Part shown: positions 52,502-62,786 of the stretch, one piece after another | Layout: each line of letters starts with the position of its first letter | Position numbering within the stretch: the first letter of the stretch is position 1 | Assembly: GCA_963715055.1 (NCBI GenBank) | Contig: CAVQRB010000016.1 | Span: 18,907 to 82,906 of the forward strand | Length of the DNA stretch: 64,000 nucleotides | Origin: CAVQRB01 sp963715055 | GTDB lineage: Bacteria; Pseudomonadota; Alphaproteobacteria; Rhodobacterales; Rhodobacteraceae | Direction of reading: 5' to 3' | Made by a program: the position numbers and the translations under genes | The notes under the pieces: model-generated | The model's input: only the letters and a program-made list of their open reading frames with translations | Database searches by the model: none | What the model was told of the DNA's origin: nothing

Positions 52502-53341
52502 TCAGGGGTTGATCGGGGCGAGCAGGAACAACGCCGCCAGCGCGCCACCCGGTTCCACGCCCGGAAGGGCCTTGCGGAACGCCTGTTCCATCGCACCATT
52601 GCGGTACATTTCGGACAGCGCGGTATCGACCGCGAGGCGGAAATCACTGTCGCCCCGGCGCAGCGCCAGACCGTGTTTCTCGAGCGTCAGGATCTGGTCG
52701 AAGATCTTGTACTGGCTGCGGTCGGCACTTTGAAGGTAGAGGTTCATCAGGATCGACTGATCGGCGAAATAGCCTGAGATTTCCTTGGCTTCCATCGCCG
52801 CCATCGCATCGGTGTGGGAGTCGAAGGTCACCACCTCCGCGGAGATGCCTTCATCGGCCAGCGTGTTGCGCAGCCCGGCTTCCGTTGTGGTGCCGCCGCG
52901 CACGCCGATTTTCTGGCCCGTCAGTTCCGCCAGCGAGTTGGGCGCGTCGTTCTGCAGCATCACGGTCGCCCCATCCACATAGGTCGGGAGAGAGAAGTCC
53001 ACGGTCTTGAGGCGCTCAAGCGTGATGCTCGCCGCCCCGCAGAGCAGGTCGATCTGGTCGTTCGCGACCTTTTCAAAACGGTCTTCGGTGGACACCCGAA
53101 TGAACTGGATGTCGATCTTTTCCATCTCCAGCTGCTTGGCCAGATGCTCGACGACAGCATAGCAGACGATCGGCGTGTAACCCTGGGGCTGGCCTGCGTC
53201 ATTCTCGAAAGAGAGAGGGGCGGCATCGGTCCGGTAGCCGAGGCGAATCTCGCCCGCCTCCTTGATGCGTTCCAACGTCTGCGCATGCAGCGAGAACGGT
53301 AGCAGAAAACCGGCGAGGGTGAGGGCGAAGGCGAGGCGCAT
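52502..53341 (-). CDS. Periplasmic amino-acid-binding protein (SBP family 3)
   Basis: An exported 279-residue binding protein. Signal peptide MRLAFALTLAGFLLPFSLHAQ, then ERIKEAGEIRLGYRTDAAPLSF, IDLLCGAASITLERLKTVDFSLP and KIGVRGGTTTEAGLRNTL, the family-3 pattern. No transporter genes accompany it, so it may be an orphan component or a sensor-type protein. The C-terminal GGALAALFLLAPINP is unusually hydrophobic. Lies between leuA and mreB, all leftward. Confidence 0.82.
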   Translation of the reverse strand: MRLAFALTLAGFLLPFSLHAQTLERIKEAGEIRLGYRTDAAPLSFENDAGQPQGYTPIVCYAVVEHLAKQLEMEKIDIQFIRVSTEDRFEKVANDQIDLLCGAASITLERLKTVDFSLPTYVDGATVMLQNDAPNSLAELTGQKIGVRGGTTTEAGLRNTLADEGISAEVVTFDSHTDAMAAMEAKEISGYFADQSILMNLYLQSADRSQYKIFDQILTLEKHGLALRRGDSDFRLAVDTALSEMYRNGAMEQAFRKALPGVEPGGALAALFLLAPINP

Positions 53342-53412
53342 GGGGCTATCCTGTTGTGCTCTGGGACCGAGGCTTGGTGCCGGGTCCGTTTTTCGTTTTA
53401 CTGGTGTTGGAA

Positions 53413-53434
53413 CGGACCGCCCGTCGGCGGTCCG
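53413..53434 (-). terminator. Hairpin downstream of leuA
   Basis: CGGACCGCC and GGCGGTCCG form a perfect 9-bp stem with a 4-base loop, starting 13 bp beyond the leuA stop. No T-run follows on the minus strand, so it may be Rho-assisted or an mRNA stabiliser. Confidence 0.45.
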
Positions 53435-53446
53435 ACCGGAGATGCC

Positions 53447-55015
<1,569 letters not shown>

Positions 55016-55048
55016 GTCGGTGTCTTTCGTTTTGCTGCTATCTGTCTT

Positions 55049-55100
55049 GGCGCGCGGCACATCCCTCTGAGCGGGCGCGCCTTTGGGGCACGCTCAGAGG
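55049..55100 (-). promoter_or_regulatory. Probable leucine attenuator: two mutually exclusive hairpins
   Basis: On the leftward transcript, hairpin one pairs CCTCTGAGCG (55100-55091, containing the leader stop) with CGCTCAGAGG (55073-55064). Hairpin two pairs GCGCGCC-type arms at 55081-55075 and 55055-55049. Hairpin one's loop holds one arm of hairpin two, so they compete. A ribosome reaching the leader stop would cover the first arm; one stalled on the Leu codons would not. No U-run follows, so the switch may act on leuA translation or through Rho. Confidence 0.55.
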
Positions 55101-55174
55101 CGGATTAGCAGCAGCAGGGCGGCTGTGGCGCGCGTCTGGGGCGCGGTACGAGTGATATGAGCAACCTTTGCCAT
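55094..55174 (-). CDS. Leucine leader peptide upstream of leuA
   Basis: A 26-codon open frame (MAKVAHITRT...AALLLLIRL) with four consecutive Leu codons (CTG CTG CTG CTA) followed by Ile, Arg and another Leu just before the stop. Position, size and Leu clustering match ribosome-mediated attenuators. A -10-like TATAAC (55181-55186) lies only six bases upstream of the ATG, so the leader may be nearly leaderless. Its stop is within the first arm of the attenuator hairpin. Confidence 0.75.
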   Translation of the reverse strand: MAKVAHITRTAPQTRATAALLLLIRL

Positions 55175-55296
55175 GGCTCCGTTATACCGCGACGAAACCA
55201 AATGAAAAGATCGTTTTTCTGATCCGGCAAGCTGATGCGCCGGCAATTGTCGTGCACCGACTTGAAGCCTCGGGCCGCGCCGCTAGGTCGGTTTTC

Positions 55297-55962
55297 ATGA
55301 AAAGAACACTGATATTGGGCGCCTCTGGCGGTATCGGATCGGCGGTGGCCGCAGCCTGCACCGCGCGCGGCGATGAGGTCACGAGCCTCTCGCGGTCACG
55401 CGATGGTTTCGACATCACCGACGAGGCTTCGGTGGCACGGCATCTGGAGAGGCTCGAAGGTGAATTCGACCTGGTTCTGGTGGCTACGGGGGCGCTGGAG
55501 ATTGGCGGGGCCGCCCCCGAAAAGACCATCAAGGCAGTGACGGCAGAGGCGATGATGGCGCAGTTCGCGCTCAATGCGCTTGGCCCCGCTCTGGCGCTGC
55601 GCCATGCGGCGGATCTGCTGCCGCGCGACCGTGCATCGGCGTTCGCGGTGTTGTCGGCGCGGGTGGGGTCGATCGGGGACAACCGCATCGGCGGCTGGGT
55701 CAGCTACCGCAGCGCCAAGGCGGCGGTGAACCAGATCGTGCACACGGCGGCGATAGAACTGGCGCGCAGTCACAAGCAGGCCATCTGCGTGGCGCTGCAC
55801 CCCGGCACGGTGGCGACCGCCTTCACCGAGAAATATCTCGGCCGACATCCGGCGGTAAGCCCTTCGGAAGCGGCGGAAAACCTGCTCTCGGTAATCGACG
55901 GGCTGACGCCTGGCGACAGCGGCGGGTTCCGCGACTGGGCGGGCAAGGAGGTGCCCTGGTGA
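55297..55962 (+). CDS. Short-chain dehydrogenase/reductase
   Basis: A 221-residue Rossmann-fold oxidoreductase. ILGASGGIGSAVAAAC is the nucleotide loop (TGxxxGxG type), FDLVLVATGALE replaces the NNAG strand, and YRSAKAAVNQ holds the YxxxK catalytic pair, with HPGTVATAF after it. Upstream open frame is rejected because ATG 55297 begins the fold. The stop overlaps the GTG of the photolyase gene, so the pair is an operon, common in alphaproteobacteria. Confidence 0.9.
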   Translation: MKRTLILGASGGIGSAVAAACTARGDEVTSLSRSRDGFDITDEASVARHLERLEGEFDLVLVATGALEIGGAAPEKTIKAVTAEAMMAQFALNALGPALALRHAADLLPRDRASAFAVLSARVGSIGDNRIGGWVSYRSAKAAVNQIVHTAAIELARSHKQAICVALHPGTVATAFTEKYLGRHPAVSPSEAAENLLSVIDGLTPGDSGGFRDWAGKEVPW

Positions 55963-57485
55963 GCCGGCTCGTTCTGGTGCTGGGCGATCAACTGAGCGAG
56001 GGCTTGAGCGCACTCCGCGAGGCCGACAAGGCGAGTGACACGGTGGTCATGGCCGAGGTTTCGGACGAGACAGCCTATGTGCGGCACCATCCCAAGAAGA
56101 TCGCCCTGATTTTCTCGGCCATGCGCAAGTTCGCCGCCGAATTGCGGGCGGATGGCTGGAAGGTTGCCTACAGCCAGCTCGACGACAGCGAGAACGCAGG
56201 CTCCATCGTTGGCGAATTGCTGCGCCGGGCGGAGCAGACGGGTGCCGCGGAAGTGCTGGCGACGGAGCCGGGTGAATGGCGGCTGATCAACGCGCTGAAG
56301 TACGCGCCGATCAAGGTGCGCGTGCTGCCGGACGATCGGTTCATCGCGTCACACAAGGAGTTCGAGGACTGGGCCAAGGGGCGCAAGCAACTGCGGATGG
56401 AGTATTTCTACCGTGACATGCGGCGCAAGACGGGGCTCCTCATGGACGGGGATGACCCGGCTTGCGGCAAGTGGAATTTCGATCATGACAATCGCAAGCC
56501 CGCGCCGGACGAGGTGACGCACGACGGGCCACCGGGGTTCGAGCCGGACGCGACGACCGAGGAGGTGCTGGATCTTGTCGAAGCGCGGTTCGGCAATCAT
56601 TTCGGGACCTTGCGGCCGTTCCGCTTCGCCACGACGCGGGCGCAGGCGCTTGAAGTGCTTGACCATTTCGTAAAGCACGCGCTGCCGAAGTTCGGCGATT
56701 TCCAGGATGCGATGCTGAACGACAACCGCTTTCTCTATCATGCGGTGATCTCGCCCTACCTCAACATCGGGCTGCTGGGGCCGCTCGAGGTCTGCGAGGC
56801 GGTGGCGGAGGCCTATGCCAGGGGCGATGCCCCGATCAATGCCGCCGAAGGGTTCATTCGCCAGATCATCGGCTGGCGCGAATATGTGCGCGGCATCTAT
56901 TTCCTCGAAGGGCCGGACTATCCTGACCGCAACCTGCTGGGTCATGACCGTGACCTGCCGGCGCTTTACTGGGGCGGCGAGACGCGGATGAACTGCCTTG
57001 GCAAAGCGGTCGGCCAGACCCGTGAGGAAGCCTATGCCCACCATATCCAACGCCTTATGGTCACGGGAAATTTTGCGCTTCTCGCCGGCGTGAACCCGGG
57101 GCAGGTGCATGAATGGTACCTCGCCGTCTATGCCGATGCCTTCGAGTGGGTCGAGGCGCCGAACACGGTGGGCATGAGCCAGTTCGCCGACGGCGGCATC
57201 ATCGCCTCGAAGCCCTATGTGTCGAGCGGATCCTACATCAACCGGATGTCGGATTACTGCAAGTCCTGCGACTACGCGGTGAGCAAGAAGACCGGCGAGG
57301 GGGCCTGCCCCTTCAATCTGCTCTACTGGCATTTTCTGGACCGGCACCGGGAGCGGTTTTCGAACAACGCCCGCATGGGCAACATGTACCGCACGTGGGA
57401 CCGGATGGACGCGGATCACCGCGCCACGGTGCTCAAGGAGGCGGAGGCCTTCCTCGAACGCCTCGACGCCGGCGAGACAGTGTGA
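55959..57485 (+). CDS. FeS-type bacterial cryptochrome/photolyase (CryB/PhrB class)
   Basis: The 508-residue protein belongs to the FeS-BCP group, which includes Agrobacterium PhrB, a (6-4) photolyase, and Rhodobacter CryB, which affects photosynthesis-gene expression. Cys346, Cys434, Cys437 and Cys450 have exactly the spacing of the four cluster ligands of Agrobacterium PhrB. N-terminal antenna fold LVLVLGDQLSEGLSAL; C-terminal FAD domain with GFIRQIIGWREYVRGIY, ALYWGGETRMNCLG and NPGQVHEWYLAVYADAFEWVE. GTG start in GTGA overlap with the SDR gene. Confidence 0.93.
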   Translation: MSRLVLVLGDQLSEGLSALREADKASDTVVMAEVSDETAYVRHHPKKIALIFSAMRKFAAELRADGWKVAYSQLDDSENAGSIVGELLRRAEQTGAAEVLATEPGEWRLINALKYAPIKVRVLPDDRFIASHKEFEDWAKGRKQLRMEYFYRDMRRKTGLLMDGDDPACGKWNFDHDNRKPAPDEVTHDGPPGFEPDATTEEVLDLVEARFGNHFGTLRPFRFATTRAQALEVLDHFVKHALPKFGDFQDAMLNDNRFLYHAVISPYLNIGLLGPLEVCEAVAEAYARGDAPINAAEGFIRQIIGWREYVRGIYFLEGPDYPDRNLLGHDRDLPALYWGGETRMNCLGKAVGQTREEAYAHHIQRLMVTGNFALLAGVNPGQVHEWYLAVYADAFEWVEAPNTVGMSQFADGGIIASKPYVSSGSYINRMSDYCKSCDYAVSKKTGEGACPFNLLYWHFLDRHRERFSNNARMGNMYRTWDRMDADHRATVLKEAEAFLERLDAGETV

Positions 57486-58024
57486 CGGGACGTGCGGCGG
57501 CCGGATCGCCGGGGCTCGCTGAAAAGCAGGTTAACGTATTGAAAAAGAGCAAAAAACGCCTGTCACCCCGGGTACACCCTGCGTACACCCCCTGTACACC
57601 CCCCGGCGCCGCGTCGCGTGGTTAACGGGGCGGGCGGCGGCTTTGTTGCGAAAGAGTATGGGGAGGGCAAGGCGGGCAGCGGGTGCGGCAGCGTTGGACT
57701 GGAAGTTGCGGTTGGGAACGGCCGCTGAACGGACAAGACTGACCTTTGCTTGCTTCCACTCATTTTTGCTGGCGCTTAGTTGGCCGCCCCTTGCGCCATC
57801 CCTTTTTTGTCGATGAGGCTTGGCCTCTCAGAACGCGACTACCGCTGCAAGAACTGGCGGGCGTTAACGGTCGGCGATAAATCCTGGAGAGATCATGCCA
57901 GTGAATTAAAAAACGATCCTTACGGGTCCTCGTCAGAAAGAGATAAAGTTCCGGAACTCTTGAGAATCGTTTGTCAGTTTGTCATTGTTAAAACATAAAT
58001 CGTATATTTTGAGAGGAAAGCATA
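57486..58024. other. Intergenic stretch with tandem repeats and a GC drop
   Basis: This 539-bp stretch has no supported gene. It holds the 11-bp-period GTACACCC repeats, three isolated GTTAAC sites (near 57530, 57621 and 57863) and, from about 57730, noticeably more AT-rich sequence leading to the VPLPA-CTERM gene. Short open frames at 57780-57998 look like chance. Confidence 0.6.
57572..57601. repeat. Three tandem GTACACCC units at 11-bp spacing
   Basis: GTACACCC begins at 57572, 57583 and 57594, an exact 11-bp period close to one helical turn, with C-rich linkers (TGC and CCT). A protein bound to each copy would lie on the same face of the helix. Located 87-116 bp after the photolyase stop. 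Confidence 0.75.
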
Positions 58025-59035
58025 ATGCGCCATTTTTCAGTCGGGTTGGCTGCCGCATCCTTCATTGCTGTAATATCAACAACGGCAACAAGCGTCCAGG
58101 CAATCACCCTCGGTTTGGATTTCGCAGCGGACTACACCGTTACAGACCTTGGTTCGGTCACAGGCGTGCCGGGTAGTTACGGCGGATTGACGTTCAAAGC
58201 AGGCGATTCAAACACGTTGCTTTTGGGTGGCGCTGCCAATACCGCCAGCGGCCGACTTTACGAGGTCGGAGTCAATCGCGATGGATCAGGCGTAGTAACG
58301 GGGTTTGATCCAAACCCACCAACTCTTGGCAATGTCGGCGAATATAACGACGGAGGTGTAGCCTACGGGCCAGGCGGCGTGCTGTTCACAGCGCAATGGC
58401 CTGTAAATAACCTGGGACAAACCAAACCGGGAAGTACCGACGAGGATCGCGTTGATGATCTTGAGGCACTTGGAGTGGGAGGATCTTCAATCGCCGCTAT
58501 CAATTTTGTTCCAAGTGGATTTTCAGGGGCTGGTCAGGCAAAAATCGTGTCGTGGAGCTCGGGTAACTGGTATGATCTGTCCCTGACACCAGATGGCAGC
58601 GGTACATTCACACCTACTGCCGCCACCCAGATTGACCTCGACCCAATTGCACCTGGTATACAATCACTACCCGGAGGTCCGGAGGGCTTTGTTTACATCG
58701 CGGCTGGCAATGCTGGATTTTCGGTGGACAGCATGCTTGTGTCTGACTACTCCGCCAACCGGATATCCGCATACGAGCTTGACGGTAATGGCAACCCACT
58801 TACCAGTACACGCCGCGACTTTCTGACAGGATTGACCGGCGCTGAAGGAGCTGCGATCGATCCGGTCACGGGCGATTTCTTTTTCTCCACCTTTGGTGGC
58901 GGAAATAGAGTGGTCAAGGTTTCAGGGTTTATCGCTCCTACTCCACAACCGCCAGCTGTACCTCTGCCAGCGTCCATGTGGTTGCTCTTGGGTGGTTTAG
59001 CAGGGCTGAGAACGCTAGCTCGCAAAAAAGGCTAA
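58025..59035 (+). CDS. Exported VPLPA-CTERM sorting-domain protein, unknown function
   Basis: The protein has 336 residues. N-terminal signal peptide (to about SVQA), a body rich in Gly, Asp and Thr with beta-strand character and motifs such as PSGFSGAGQAKIVSW, PGGPEGFVYIAAG and DPVTGDFFFSTFGGGNRVVKV that suggest a propeller. The C-terminus (312-336) is VPLPASMWLLLGGLAGL plus a basic RTLARKKG tail, the VPLPA-CTERM exosortase-type signal. Ribosome site GAGAGGAAAG. GC content is clearly below that of the neighbours, suggesting acquisition. A terminator follows. Confidence 0.85.
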   Translation: MRHFSVGLAAASFIAVISTTATSVQAITLGLDFAADYTVTDLGSVTGVPGSYGGLTFKAGDSNTLLLGGAANTASGRLYEVGVNRDGSGVVTGFDPNPPTLGNVGEYNDGGVAYGPGGVLFTAQWPVNNLGQTKPGSTDEDRVDDLEALGVGGSSIAAINFVPSGFSGAGQAKIVSWSSGNWYDLSLTPDGSGTFTPTAATQIDLDPIAPGIQSLPGGPEGFVYIAAGNAGFSVDSMLVSDYSANRISAYELDGNGNPLTSTRRDFLTGLTGAEGAAIDPVTGDFFFSTFGGGNRVVKVSGFIAPTPQPPAVPLPASMWLLLGGLAGLRTLARKKG

Positions 59036-59057
59036 AACAGCGACCAGTGCTCTAGGG

Positions 59058-59087
59058 TGGCTCCGGTTTTTCGGAGCCATTTTTTTT
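59058..59087 (+). terminator. Rho-independent terminator after the VPLPA-CTERM gene
   Basis: TGGCTCCG (59058-59065) pairs with CGGAGCCA (59072-59079), with a 6-base loop and eight T residues to 59087. It starts 22 bp after the stop. Confidence 0.93.
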
Positions 59088-59540
59088 GCCTGCGGCAGTG
59101 CGTGATAACCTTGTATCAAGGTGGGTATGAAAGCGCATGAATTTGGTGCCTTCTATGCTGTCGAGACATCAAAAGAGCACCTCGATTTGCTCGCCTAGGC
59201 GGCATTCTCTTGGCCATCAACGCAGGGGGCCATGAGCCAAGCGGAGAGTTCTTCCGCGAAGGACAGCAAATCCCCTGGTGACAGGAATAATTGTGAGACT
59301 GGGAGTGTCCTAAGGTTGGAGAGCCCGATAAGTAGCAATCTTTATCATATTAGATTTGCCAACTCGCCCCTTTTGCAACAGCACGAAACTAGCTGTTCTT
59401 GCGTTCTGCACCACTTGGGAATAAGGCCTCACACCGGCCATTAGCCGCAGGGCAGTCAAAAGCGCGCGAAAACGCCTAATGGCACCGCTCCGAAGGGGCA
59501 ACACCCACGCGGACCGTCGCGGGCAAAAGCCGATCTGGTC
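59088..59540. other. Gene-free, relatively AT-rich spacer
   Basis: About 450 bp without a supported gene. A 70-codon frame at 59232-59444 lacks a ribosome site and resembles nothing I know. No inverted repeats or transposase fragments are apparent. Confidence 0.5.
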
Positions 59541-60929
59541 TCAGCCGCCTTCCTTGAGCGCGCCATTCTCCCAGGTGCCGGCGGCTTCTTCGCCGGTGGC
59601 ATAGCGCATCGTCCCGGTGCCCTGGCGTTTGCCGGCCTTGAAGGTGCCTTCGTAGATGTCGCCATTGGCGTAGGTCGCCATGCCCTGGCCTTCGATCTCG
59701 CCGGCGAGCCAGTCGCCGTCATAGACAAAGCCGTCGGGCATGACGATCCGGCCCTTGCCCTCGCGTTGGCCGTTCACGAAGCTGCCGGTGTAGACCGTGC
59801 CGTCGGGGTAGGTCGCGGTGCCCTGGCCGTGGCGCTGGCCGTCGAGCCATTCGCCCTCGTAGCGGTAGCCGTCGGCGTAGGTCATCACACCTTGCCCGTG
59901 GTTGCGGGCGTCCTTGAAGCCGCCTTCATAGACGACGCCGTTGGTATAGGTGGCCTTGCCGATGCCGTCGATCACACCGGTCTTCCACTCGCCGTCATAG
60001 GTCGAGCCGTCGGGGTAGGTGATCAGCCCCTTTCCATCGGCGAGACCGCCCACGAAATCGCCGACGTAGATCGAGCCGTCAGGGTATGTGACGCGGCCCT
60101 GGCCCTCGATCTCGCCCGCGACCCAGGAACCGACGTAGGTATAGCCGTCCTGGGCGACGAAGGTACCCTGGCCATTGCGCAGGTCGCCCGCGAATTCACC
60201 CTCATAGGTGTCGCCGTTGGCATAAGTGACCTTGCCCATCCCCTCGCGGCGGCCCGAGACCAGCTGGCCTTCATAGACATCGCCGTTGGCCTGGGTCAGC
60301 GTGCCCGAGCCGTCGATCTGCCCGTCGCGCCACAGGCCCACATAGACCAGACCGTCGGGCATGGTCAGCGTGCCCGAGCCCGCGCGTTCGCCGGCCTTGA
60401 TCTCGCCTTCGTAGATGGCGCCGTCGGGGTAGGTGATCTTGCCCGCGCCTTCCTTGTTCCCGTCGACCCAGTCGCCGGTATAGACATAGCCGCCGGGGCT
60501 TTTCATCGTGCCCTTGCCGTGGTGCCGGGCATTGCGGAAGCCACCCTCGTAGCGCACGCCATTGGCGTAATTGGCGACGCCCTGGCCCATGATCGCGCCG
60601 TCGACCCATTCGCCTTCATAGGTGCCGCCATCGGCGAAGGTAATCTTGCCGAGGCCTTCGGGCTTGCCCTTGGCGAAGCTGCCCTCATAGACCGAGCCGT
60701 TGGGAAAACGCGCGATGCCCTGGCCCTTGATCTCGCCGTCGATCCACTCGCCGGAGTATTCATAGCCATTGGGCAGCTTGTAGGTGCCGGTGCCGTGCTG
60801 CACGCCGCCGCGGAAGGTACCCTCGTAGACGCCGCCGTCGTCATATTGCTTGGTCAGCACCTGGGCATCCTGCGCGGCAAGCGGCAGGGGCAGAAGGGCA
60901 AGGCAGAAAGCGATGGCGCGGTGGTTCAT
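59541..60929 (-). CDS. Exported MORN-repeat protein, 18 repeats
   Basis: A 462-residue protein starting at ATG 60929; the frame is open far upstream, but only as the antisense of nadE. Signal peptide MNHRAIAFCLALLPLPLAAQ. The rest is an uninterrupted array of eighteen 23-residue MORN units (pattern YxGxW-x-G-x4-GxGx-x-Y-x-[DN]-G) plus a degenerate end. Units 1-9 align one by one with units 10-18 (for example GVRYEGGFRNARHHGKG with GVVYEGGFKDARNHGQG), so a nine-unit block was duplicated. A periplasmic scaffold or lipid-binding role is possible but unproven. Divergent from nadE. Confidence 0.88.
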   Translation of the reverse strand: MNHRAIAFCLALLPLPLAAQDAQVLTKQYDDGGVYEGTFRGGVQHGTGTYKLPNGYEYSGEWIDGEIKGQGIARFPNGSVYEGSFAKGKPEGLGKITFADGGTYEGEWVDGAIMGQGVANYANGVRYEGGFRNARHHGKGTMKSPGGYVYTGDWVDGNKEGAGKITYPDGAIYEGEIKAGERAGSGTLTMPDGLVYVGLWRDGQIDGSGTLTQANGDVYEGQLVSGRREGMGKVTYANGDTYEGEFAGDLRNGQGTFVAQDGYTYVGSWVAGEIEGQGRVTYPDGSIYVGDFVGGLADGKGLITYPDGSTYDGEWKTGVIDGIGKATYTNGVVYEGGFKDARNHGQGVMTYADGYRYEGEWLDGQRHGQGTATYPDGTVYTGSFVNGQREGKGRIVMPDGFVYDGDWLAGEIEGQGMATYANGDIYEGTFKAGKRQGTGTMRYATGEEAAGTWENGALKEGG

Positions 60930-61127
60930 GGCGGACCTGTCAGTCGTTTTCAGGGTTGTTATCATTGGCAGGGCGCGGGATCGGCTCCGGCCTGCGGGGC
61001 GGCAGGGTAAACTTACGCAAGGGGCGGGTCCGGGGCAACGCCCTTTTGCCGCCGCCGGCGCGGATGGGCTTTTCTCCGCGGGCCGATCTGCTACATGACG
61101 GGAAATAAGGCAGAAAGGCCCGTGCTC

Positions 61128-62786
61128 ATGGCGGATCGCTTCCGTATCACCCTGGGGCAGTTGAACCCGACCGTCGGCGATCTGGCGGGCAACGCAGCAC
61201 TGGCGCGCGAGGCCTGGGAGGCGGGGCGCGTTGCCGGGGCCGATCTGGTGGCGCTGCCGGAGATGTTCATCACGGGCTACAACGCGCAGGATCTGGTGCG
61301 GCGTCATGCTTTCCAGCTCGATGTGATGACGCATATCGAAAAGCTCGCCGCCGACTGTGCGGAGGGTCCGGCGATGGCGATCGGCTCGCTCTGGGTCGAG
61401 GGGACGGGGCTTTACAACGCCTATCTGATCCTCAAGGGCGGCAAGATCGTGAGCCAGGTGCTCAAGCATCATCTGCCCAATGAGACCGTCTTTGATGAGG
61501 TGCGGATTTTTGACGCAGGACCGCTGGGTGGGCCCTATTCGGTGGGCAATACCCGCGTCGGCTCGCCCATTTGCGAGGATGCCTGGCATGAGGATGTGGC
61601 CGAGACGCTGGCCGAGACCGGTGCCGAATTCCTGCTGGTGCCCAATGGCTCGCCCTACTACCGCGACAAGTTCGACACCCGGCTCAATCACATGGTGGCC
61701 CGCGTGGTGGAGACCGGATTGCCGCTCATCTACCTCAACATGGTGGGCGGGCAGGACGACCAGGTGTTCGACGGCGCATCCTTCGCGCTCAACCCCGGCG
61801 GCAAGCTGGCGCTGCAACTGCCCTGTTTCGACGCGGCCATCGCCCATGTGGATCTTGAACGCGGCCCCGAGGGCTGGCTGGTGGTCGAGGGCGAGAAGGC
61901 GGGGCATCCCGACGACTGGGAGAAGGACTACCGCGTGATGGTGCAGTCCTTGCGCGACTACATGCGGAAAAGCGGTTTCAAAAAGGTGCTTCTGGGCCTG
62001 TCGGGCGGGGTTGATTCCGCGATCGTGGCGACCATCGCCGTCGATGCGCTGGGCACGGAGAACGTGCGCTGCGTGATGCTGCCGTCGGAATACACTTCGA
62101 AGGAGTCTTTGGAAGATGCGGAAGCCGTGGCGAAGGCGCTGGGCTGCCGCTACGACTATGTGCCGATTTCCGAGGCCCGTGCGGCGGTCACGAACACGCT
62201 GGCGCCGCTCTTCGAAGGGCTGGAACCGGGGCTGACCGAGGAGAACATCCAGTCGCGCCTGCGCGGGCTGCTGCTCATGGCGCTGAGCAACAAGTTCGGG
62301 GAGATGCTGCTGACCACGGGCAACAAGTCGGAAGTGGCGGTGGGCTACGCCACGATCTACGGCGACATGGCCGGCGGCTACAACCCGATCAAGGACCTCT
62401 ACAAGACCCGCGTCTTCGAGACCTGCCGCTGGCGCAACGCCAACCATCGTGCGTGGATGATGGGCCCTGCGGGTGAGGTGATCGTGCCGCGTGTCATCGA
62501 CAAGCCGCCATCGGCCGAATTGCGCGAGGATCAGAAGGACAGCGACAGCCTGCCGGATTATCCGGTGCTCGATGCGATCCTTGAGATTCTGGTCGATGAG
62601 GCGGGCTCCATTGCCGATTGCGTCGCCGCCGGCTTCGACCGCGAGGTGGCCAGGAAGGTCGAGCACCTGATCTACATCAGCGAATACAAGCGCTTCCAGT
62701 CCGCCCCCGGCGCGCGGCTGACCAAGGGGGCGTTCTGGCTCGATAGGCGCTATCCGATCGTGAACCGCTGGCGCGACCCGTCCTGA
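61128..62786 (+). CDS. nadE: Glutamine-dependent NAD+ synthetase
   Basis: A 552-residue enzyme that amidates deamido-NAD+. The N-terminal nitrilase-type glutaminase domain has the triad Glu45 (ALPEMF), Lys113 (VLKHHLPN) and Cys149 (SPICEDAWHED). The C-terminal synthetase domain has the PP-loop LSGGVDSAIVA (292-297 core), TTGNKSEVAVGYATIYGDMAGG and KDLYKTRVF. ATG 61128 has AGAAAGG upstream; a frame 11 codons longer exists. Divergent from the MORN gene with 198 bp between. Confidence 0.95.
   Translation: MADRFRITLGQLNPTVGDLAGNAALAREAWEAGRVAGADLVALPEMFITGYNAQDLVRRHAFQLDVMTHIEKLAADCAEGPAMAIGSLWVEGTGLYNAYLILKGGKIVSQVLKHHLPNETVFDEVRIFDAGPLGGPYSVGNTRVGSPICEDAWHEDVAETLAETGAEFLLVPNGSPYYRDKFDTRLNHMVARVVETGLPLIYLNMVGGQDDQVFDGASFALNPGGKLALQLPCFDAAIAHVDLERGPEGWLVVEGEKAGHPDDWEKDYRVMVQSLRDYMRKSGFKKVLLGLSGGVDSAIVATIAVDALGTENVRCVMLPSEYTSKESLEDAEAVAKALGCRYDYVPISEARAAVTNTLAPLFEGLEPGLTEENIQSRLRGLLLMALSNKFGEMLLTTGNKSEVAVGYATIYGDMAGGYNPIKDLYKTRVFETCRWRNANHRAWMMGPAGEVIVPRVIDKPPSAELREDQKDSDSLPDYPVLDAILEILVDEAGSIADCVAAGFDREVARKVEHLIYISEYKRFQSAPGARLTKGAFWLDRRYPIVNRWRDPS

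Noticed and set aside
55064..55100. Classical Rho-independent attenuator of leuA
   Set aside because: The hairpin is perfect but lacks a U-run, so only a switch-like role is claimed.
57780..57998. Possible 72-residue protein before the VPLPA-CTERM gene
   Set aside because: Non-ATG start, no ribosome site, composition like non-coding sequence.
59232..59444. Possible 70-residue protein in the AT-rich spacer
   Set aside because: No ribosome site, no recognisable domain and no supporting context.
59541..60900. CRISPR-like regular DNA repetition
   Set aside because: The 69-bp period is codon-based MORN repetition in a coding frame, with no conserved direct repeats or spacers.
59766..61010. Open frame of 414 codons on the plus strand
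   Set aside because: Repetitive translation merely mirrors the MORN repeats on the other strand.
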